Positions 1 through 3,790 of a stretch of DNA of 9,009 bases are shown piece after piece (position 1 is the stretch's first letter; the number at the start of each line of letters is the position of its first letter). A program made the translations under genes and the position numbers. The notes under the pieces were generated by a model that was not told the DNA's origin, ran no database searches, and saw only the letters and a list, made by a program, of their open reading frames with translations. Source of the stretch: an uncultured Colwellia sp. (GTDB lineage: Bacteria > Pseudomonadota > Gammaproteobacteria > Enterobacterales > Alteromonadaceae); the NCBI GenBank assembly GCA_913020705.1, contig CAJWBY010000173.1:1-9009 (forward strand), given 5' to 3'.

Positions 1-510
1 TCTCATCGAGTTGGTAATAAAGGCAAAGTAATAGCACAGAATAATAAGTTCATTTTGGAGGTGTTTGATGGACGTTTTGCTAATGAATTTAACAATAGAC
101 TCGTAGACCAAAGATTACCGAATGTAATGCATTACAAAAAAGAGTTTGGTGAATTTGATTTAACTAATGAAGTTGATGTGGTGACGGTAGTACTAAATTA
201 TCATGACCTTTATTCTTCAGCTTCAAAAGAAAAACGCATGAAAATATTGGCACAACTGAAAAAGGCATTAAAGCCTGGTGGTGTTTTAGGTTTGATTGAT
301 ATGGAAACAAATGCCAAAGAGCATAATCCAAAATTGCATCGGGTAAATGAAGCATATGTTAAGCAAGAACTGGCTGACGCTGGCTTTGAGTTAGATGGAG
401 AAGCCGCATTTTTACGCAATCCCAATGATGATTACAGCAAAGTAGTTTTTGATCCTACAGTGCGTGGAAAAACTGACCGTTTTGTATTGCGTTTTAAAAA
501 GCCTTCTTAA
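1..510 (+). CDS. Class I SAM-dependent methyltransferase, 3' part (5' end outside window)
   Basis: The frame is open from the first base, so the gene begins upstream; 169 residues are visible. The TTG at 55 is not the true start, because sequence typical of the family (GNKGKVIAQN, the strand after the SAM-binding glycine loop) lies before it. The fragment continues with an acidic strand and EVDVVTVVLNYHDLY (motif II region, with NYHD in the active-site position), then ALKPGGVLGLIDME (motif III). This is the Rossmann-like methyltransferase fold and resembles the 'predicted methyltransferase' group COG4798, whose substrate is unknown to me. SAM-motif I itself is outside the window. The stop TAA is followed 26 bases later by a strong terminator, so the gene ends its own transcription unit and is not co-transcribed with the cassette array. 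Confidence 0.85.
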   Translation, partial: SHRVGNKGKVIAQNNKFILEVFDGRFANEFNNRLVDQRLPNVMHYKKEFGEFDLTNEVDVVTVVLNYHDLYSSASKEKRMKILAQLKKALKPGGVLGLIDMETNAKEHNPKLHRVNEAYVKQELADAGFELDGEAAFLRNPNDDYSKVVFDPTVRGKTDRFVLRFKKPS

Positions 511-536
511 CTTTGCTTTAAAATATTTTATTATGG

Positions 537-573
537 GCTCACAGTTGTATTTTCAGTTGTGAGCTTTTCTTTA
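537..573 (+). terminator. Rho-independent terminator of the methyltransferase gene
   Basis: GCTCACA (537-543) pairs with TGTGAGC (558-564). The stem extends inward by two G-U wobbles, T-A and G-C to 11 pairs with a TATTTT loop, and is followed directly by TTTTCTTT. It sits 26 bases after the methyltransferase stop and separates that gene from the array to its right. Confidence 0.85.
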
Positions 574-773
574 ATTGTTTGTTTTTAATTTTTTTTACAA
601 TGTTCTTTGTTAAGGGGTGATATCTTAATGATCACTTTCTCGTGTTTTGGTAAAGATTGAACAGATAAAAGGATACTAGTAACGTACTAAAATTATTCGT
701 AAAAATGTGTGCTTGAATGTACTGAAATTCACGATTGAATTTGTATTAACTCGAGATGCGCATTAATACACTG
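574..773. other. Non-coding left flank of the cassette array
   Basis: About 200 AT-rich bases without an open frame that I can support. In a complete integron this would be the place for attI, the cassette promoter and a divergent intI gene; none of the three is recognisable. Hexamers such as TTGAAC (657-662) and TAAAAT (688-693) exist but are not spaced as a sigma-70 promoter, and CTGAAA-N16-TATTAA (722-749) is only a weak match. The last base, G773, is the crossover position at which cassette 1 is joined. Confidence 0.5.
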
Positions 774-794
774 TTATGTGCACAAGGAGCTCTC

Positions 795-1205
795 TTGAAC
801 ATTAGGCATTTCTCTTTATACATTACCATACTAATGTGTGTTGCTTGTACAACATCAGGGCAACTTTACTATGTTGATACGGAAGGTAGCGAAAAACTTG
901 GCTGTGAATATGAGTTCGTTGGTGCACCAAGTGTTGATAAATATGCTATTGAGTATGCTCTTAGTTTATGCGCTAAAAGTATTGTTAAAAAAGGTGGTGT
1001 AATCAAAGAAGAATATCTGTTAAAAATAGATACTTCTATTCCATTACCAGCTTGTGGCAAAATTTGGACTCATGATTTAGCCAAGCAACAGTTCAACTCT
1101 GAGCAAATATCTAAAAAAGAATATGGTTATATTGTAGCTAACATTGATATGGGGTTTGCAGCGATCAATGAATGTGCACATAACAAGCAAATCAACAAGG
1201 ACTAA
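795..1205 (+). CDS. Cassette 1: small predicted lipoprotein of unknown function
   Basis: 136 residues from a TTG start. I chose TTG 795 over the upstream in-frame ATG at 756 because AAGGAG lies at 784-789, five bases before it. ATG 756 also lies outside the cassette, whereas TTG 795 is 21 bases inside it, like the starts of its neighbours. From TTG the protein begins with a short lipoprotein signal peptide (MNIRHFSLYITILMCVAC), with Cys18 as the likely lipidated residue; the -3 position is Cys rather than Leu, so the lipobox is not ideal. The mature part has four more cysteines (37, 59, 87, 127), which could form two disulfides in the periplasm. The last eight codons lie inside attC 1, because the TAAC of R'' is read out of frame here. 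I do not recognise the family. Confidence 0.75.
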   Translation: MNIRHFSLYITILMCVACTTSGQLYYVDTEGSEKLGCEYEFVGAPSVDKYAIEYALSLCAKSIVKKGGVIKEEYLLKIDTSIPLPACGKIWTHDLAKQQFNSEQISKKEYGYIVANIDMGFAAINECAHNKQINKD

Positions 1206-1273
1206 AAACAGCGGGCTGTTCGCTCCGCTCCATTTTAGCCCACTATTTTTAGCCTGTTATTTGGGCGTTATAC
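1178..1273 (+). other. attC site of cassette 1
   Basis: R'' is ACATAAC (1178-1184) and R' is GTTATAC (1267-1273), cut after G1267. L'' at 1188-1200 pairs perfectly with L' CCTGTTATTTG (1253-1263) once two bases are left unpaired: C1193 and one A of 1197-1198. These are extrahelical bases, the hallmark that directs integrase to the bottom strand. The inner stem pairs AGCGGGCT with AGCCCACT with one mismatch. The site overlaps the end of the cassette 1 gene by 28 bases. Confidence 0.92.
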
Positions 1274-1287
1274 GTTTAGGGAGTTTT

Positions 1288-1863
1288 ATGAGTACACTGG
1301 TAGTTGTTAAAAAAAACGGATATGCAACTATTGCATGTGATTCACTATCAACAGATGGCACTATAAAAGTTTGCCCTGAAAACAAAACTCATAATCATAA
1401 GTTTTTTAAACATCAAAATTCATATGTCGGAATTATTGGTTGGGGTAATTTCAATAACATCCTAGAGAATATCTTTTCCGATGAATCTAATGATTTAGAA
1501 TTTACAGATAAAAATTCAATTTTTAAATCTCTTCTTAAACTTCATGAAATATTAAAAGATGAGTATTTCATAGAAACTAGTGAGGATGATGATCAACCTG
1601 TTGAATCATCGCAGATTAACGGTTTGATTTTGTCACCTAATGGTATCTTCGAGTTTGATAATTATCGTGGTGTAGATGAATATAATAAATATTGGGCTGT
1701 AGGATCAGGTAGACGATATGCCTTGGGAGCTTTGCATAATGCATATGACTCTGAACAAACTTCAGAAGAAATAGCATTAAGTGCTATCAAAGCAAGTTGT
1801 AGTTTCGATGACGGTTCAGGCTTACCTGTATTGTTTGAAACACTTGAGCTAAAAAACGTATAA
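1288..1863 (+). CDS. Cassette 2: proteasome/HslV-like Ntn-hydrolase
   Basis: 191 residues. ATG 1288 is preceded by AGGGAG (1278-1283); the frame is open further left only because it happens to run through attC 1. Removal of Met would expose Ser2. The N-terminus (STLVVVKKNGYATIACDSL) matches the start of mature HslV and related peptidases, where the first residue (Thr in HslV) is the nucleophile, and Asp18 falls at the conserved Asp. Later come NGLILSPNG and AVGSGRRYALGA (137-148), matching the HslV AIGSG segment, then a helix EEIALSAIKASCSFDD and a C-terminal strand LFETLEL. The length fits a single proteasome-fold subunit. No unfoldase partner (HslU-like) is present. I infer a self-processing or oligomeric peptidase-like protein; a role in general protein degradation is not shown, and Ser in place of Thr is unusual for HslV. 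The stop TAA is formed by the R'' of attC 2. Confidence 0.78.
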   Translation: MSTLVVVKKNGYATIACDSLSTDGTIKVCPENKTHNHKFFKHQNSYVGIIGWGNFNNILENIFSDESNDLEFTDKNSIFKSLLKLHEILKDEYFIETSEDDDQPVESSQINGLILSPNGIFEFDNYRGVDEYNKYWAVGSGRRYALGALHNAYDSEQTSEEIALSAIKASCSFDDGSGLPVLFETLELKNV

Positions 1864-1954
1864 CAAGTTACTCAAACGGACGCTAAACAGTTGGCTAGCT
1901 TCGTTCCTCGCAATTTTAGCCAACTATTTTTCGCCGCTTAGTAAGGCGTTATAT
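1858..1954 (+). other. attC site of cassette 2
   Basis: R'' is GTATAAC (1858-1864) and R' is GTTATAT (1948-1954), cut after G1948. The L'' run TTACTCAAACGG (1868-1879) pairs with CCGCTTAGTAA (1934-1944), leaving C1873 extrahelical and one A-C mismatch. The inner stem AGTTGGCTA/TAGCCAACT is perfect, and the apical loop contains TTCGTTCCTCG. The 48 bases at 1877-1924 are identical to 2438-2485 in attC 3. The stop codon of the cassette 2 gene is in R''. Confidence 0.95.
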
Positions 1955-1967
1955 GCACAGGGAGTTT

Positions 1968-2423
1968 ATGCGTAACTTTTCAATTTTCATTATTTTGCTT
2001 TTATGTGGTTGTTCAACAGTGGTTTCCAATGAAAACCTTGCTGTAAACCTCATAGACAAATGCTTCTCAGTAGAGAAACCTATTCAAGTTTATGCATCAA
2101 ATAATTTACATGTTGCGGTAACAAAGCAAAATACATCTCGTCTTCATAGGTTCGAACAAAATTATAAACGAGTCAAAACATTAAATGCTGGAGATATTAT
2201 TAAAATTAGTACTGTAATGGATCATTCTTATGGCTCTGCTGGACGTTGCTGGATGGTCTTTGCTAAAAATATGCATTTGACTGGAATAGAGTTTCAACTT
2301 CCGTCATGCTGGATGGATCATAATTCAATTTGGTTTACACCTAACTCACCTGCAAAGTTGAATGAAAGCGATAAAATAGAGTTAGTTACAGACTACATTA
2401 AACCTAGTAAAGTGTGCATATAA
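1968..2423 (+). CDS. Cassette 3: small predicted outer-membrane lipoprotein of unknown function
   Basis: 151 residues from ATG 1968, preceded by AGGGAG (1959-1964). The earlier in-frame ATG 1953 is part of the attC 2 R' sequence and has no ribosome site. The N-terminus MRNFSIFIILLLCGCSTV is a textbook lipoprotein signal with lipobox L-C-G-C and lipidated Cys15; Ser at +2 favours the outer membrane. Four further cysteines (32, 94, 114, 150) could pair as disulfides. The C-terminal half has LNAGDIIKISTV and two CW motifs (RCWMVF at 93-98, SCWMD at 113-117), suggesting a small beta-rich domain. I do not recognise a family with known function. The TAA stop lies in the R'' of attC 3. Confidence 0.82.
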   Translation: MRNFSIFIILLLCGCSTVVSNENLAVNLIDKCFSVEKPIQVYASNNLHVAVTKQNTSRLHRFEQNYKRVKTLNAGDIIKISTVMDHSYGSAGRCWMVFAKNMHLTGIEFQLPSCWMDHNSIWFTPNSPAKLNESDKIELVTDYIKPSKVCI

Positions 2424-2515
2424 CAAGCAATTCAAGACGGACGCTAAACAGTTGGCTAGCTTCGTTCCTCGCAATTTTAGCCAACAATTTCGCGCCGCTT
2501 AATAGGGCGTTAGTT
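2418..2515 (+). other. attC site of cassette 3
   Basis: R'' is ATATAAC (2418-2424) and R' is GTTAGTT (2509-2515), cut after G2509. L'' TTCAAGACGG (2431-2440) pairs with CCGCTTAA (2495-2502), leaving C2433 and A2437 extrahelical. The inner stem GTTGGCTA/TAGCCAAC is perfect. The core is nearly the same as in attC 2. Confidence 0.95.
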
Positions 2516-2532
2516 TTCAAAAGGAGTTTGGT

Positions 2533-2862
2533 ATTAGTCTCAATATTTATATCGATAAAATCGAAAATTTCTCTGAAGTGGAAAGGTGCGATTTTTTTCG
2601 AGTTTTAGCTCACTCATTGACCGTATCTATTAGAGTTTATCTTTGCGATAACGAATTAGATGATGAAGAAAAATTGAATAGAGTAAAGTGGCTAAACGAG
2701 ATATTACATAGAGTAATAACTAAAGTGTACGTTAGGCCTTATGACAAAAATAATGTCGAAGGTTTTTTCGAAATGATGGCAGATTATATCGAAAAGAATC
2801 CTAATATATATGAGCAGCTGGAACATTGTTTCAATAAATCATTCCACTGTGTGCGTAGTTGA
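2533..2862 (+). CDS. Cassette 4: small helical protein of unknown function, probable ATT start
   Basis: 109 residues if translation begins at ATT 2533, which is six bases after AAGGAG (2521-2526). No ATG is available in this frame near the ribosome site. The next candidate, GTG 2578, has no Shine-Dalgarno and would remove the plausible beginning MSLNIYIDKIENFSE. The other three cassettes all place their start 19-23 bases from the cassette edge, which fits ATT 2533 (23 bases) and not GTG 2578. ATT is a rare but real bacterial start codon (known from infC); a recent mutation from ATG that weakens or silences the gene is the alternative. The product is mostly helical and charged (ELDDEEKLNRVKWLNEILHR at 41-60; MMADYIEKNPNIYEQLEHCF at 81-100), without signal peptide or membrane segment, so cytoplasmic. 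Family not recognised. TGA lies just before the R'' of attC 4. Confidence 0.68.
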   Translation: MSLNIYIDKIENFSEVERCDFFRVLAHSLTVSIRVYLCDNELDDEEKLNRVKWLNEILHRVITKVYVRPYDKNNVEGFFEMMADYIEKNPNIYEQLEHCFNKSFHCVRS

Positions 2863-2863
2863 A

Positions 2864-2964
2864 AACTAACAAGCCATTCAAGCAGGACAAATAACAGCTG
2901 GCTATTTGCTCCTTCGTCGCTTATTTTAGCCAACTATTATTTGCCTCTTAATGGGGCGTGAATG
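2864..2964 (+). other. attC site of cassette 4, with degenerate outer R' (right end of array)
   Basis: R'' is AACTAAC (2864-2870). L'' CCATTCAAGCAGG (2874-2886) pairs perfectly with CCTCTTAATGG (2944-2954), leaving C2879 and C2883 extrahelical. The inner arms CAAATAA/TTATTTG and AGCTGGCTA/TAGCCAACT also pair, the latter with one mismatch. The right core reads GTGAATG (2958-2964) and not GTTRRRY. Because the bases right of G2958 belong to the DNA into which the array was inserted, this reflects the insertion site and not decay of the cassette: the cassette's own R' is GTTAGTTTTC at 2509-2518 and exactly matches GAAAACTAAC at 2861-2870. Confidence 0.9.
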
Positions 2965-3690
2965 TATTTTATTTATTTAATAGAATCAAGCAATTAAGTT
3001 GGTGGTTTTTATTTTGTGACAAAGTTGTGACTTGAAAGTGACGGGTTTACTTTTTTATTAATTATTATGTGATATAGCCCCTCATAAAGAAATACTAGTT
3101 TAGATAAATAGGTAACGTTGTGCCCATTAGGCATTACGCTTATTCGAAAATGTAGGCCTACTTTCCGATAATACAGCTAACATATATGTTTACTATATTT
3201 GCGAGAAGAGCATAGGGCGTCTTAGTTCATTTACTGTATATGCAGGCACGATAGTATGATCCAGTTATCGGTCGTTTCTACTCAAATGATCTTATCCGTG
3301 ATATTCATAGCTTCAACCGTTATGCATAGCCGTGCGGCAGTCATAGGTTCTCCCCTCGTTATAAGTGCACAAGTTTTAGTCATTTTCGATCAAGAGCTGA
3401 CCTAAATAAGTCCTCAAAATTAGGTGGGTTTATGTCCTCTTAGGATACGAAACCAGACATTAGCCTTGGTTTATCTAGCGACATTTGAACCGATACAAAT
3501 CATCCTTGCTTTAGATAAGAGAATTGTTCTAAGTTTTATCAGAAATCTATAAAGTCAAAAATTATAATTTGTTTAGAAAATACCAAAAAGGACATTAAAT
3601 TAATATGATTTAGGGTATCAATTTTTGTTTCTAGGGCGCTAAGGGGCACATTGCGAGATAGGGGGGTTGCTTAACATTAGTAAGCATTTT
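2965..3690. other. Non-coding stretch right of the cassette array
   Basis: About 730 AT-rich bases. The longest reasonable plus-strand frame starts at ATG 3256 and has only 49 codons without a ribosome site; I see no recognisable protein fragment on either strand and no further attC. It holds the 11-base-spaced GTGAC repeats (3016-3042). It also holds a short hairpin TGCTTA/TAAGCA (3668-3686) followed by TTTT, which might be a weak plus-strand terminator. Confidence 0.5.
3016..3042. repeat. Three GTGAC direct repeats with 11-base period
   Basis: GTGAC occurs at 3016, 3027 and 3038, exactly one helical turn apart. Read on the minus strand these are GTCAC units preceded by T, A or C and followed by AT-rich bases, resembling the 11-base direct repeats bound by PhoB-type response regulators (TGTCA-type half sites). 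No gene starts close by on either strand, so a regulatory role is only a suggestion. Confidence 0.4.
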
Positions 3691-3691
3691 A

Positions 3692-3725
3692 TTAAAAAGC
3701 CCCTAAATAAAAATACAGGGGCTTT
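3692..3725 (-). terminator. Rho-independent terminator of the GH5 gene
   Basis: AAAGCCCCT (3696-3704) and AGGGGCTTT (3717-3725) form a nine-pair stem with a 12-base loop. Read on the minus strand the stem is followed by a T run (complement of 3694-3698). It lies about 65 bases after the stop codon of the minus-strand glycoside hydrolase gene. On the plus strand the following TTTGTC is a poor T-tract, so termination is mainly for the minus strand. Confidence 0.85.
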
Positions 3726-3790
3726 GTCTCACATCATTCCATCTATATTGAGAACACACATCGGTTCAAATATAGAGAAAGTGATTATTA

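Larger units (their letters stand above)
774..2958 (+). mobile_element. Integron gene-cassette array of four cassettes without an integrase (CALIN-like)
   Basis: Four cassettes follow one another head to tail: 774-1267, 1268-1948, 1949-2509 and 2510-2958. Each holds one plus-strand gene, a leader of only 19-23 bases with a Shine-Dalgarno sequence, and one attC of 96-101 bases. Boundaries come from the sequence: the first 10-11 bases of each cassette, counted with the preceding G, are the exact reverse complement of the R'' end of the same cassette's attC (for example GTTATGTGCAC at 773-783 and GTGCACATAAC at 1174-1184). This match is expected because the two are paired arms of one attC when the cassette is circular. 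No tyrosine recombinase frame is present on either strand of the window. The genes share orientation and have no room for promoters between them, so expression must come from the left or from within coding or attC DNA. Confidence 0.93.

Noticed and set aside
574..773. attI site or decayed integrase gene left of the array
   Set aside because: No recombinase-like residues in any frame and no recognisable attI repeats; the region is simply AT-rich.
1144..1287. N-terminal extension of the cassette 2 gene through attC 1
   Set aside because: The frame is open by chance; ATG 1288 has the Shine-Dalgarno and yields the HslV-like N-terminus, whereas the extension would bury the nucleophile.
2414..2608. 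A 64-codon plus-strand frame across attC 3
   Set aside because: It is translation of the recombination site and the out-of-frame start of cassette 4; no ribosome site.
3210..3226. ATAGGGCGTCTTAG, similar to an attC right end
   Set aside because: No matching R''/L'' side within attC distance and no GTT core; similarity is by chance.
3256..3405. A 49-codon plus-strand frame with hydrophobic residues (starts MIQLSVVSTQ)
   Set aside because: No ribosome site, no recognisable family, and located in a long stretch with no other coding signal.
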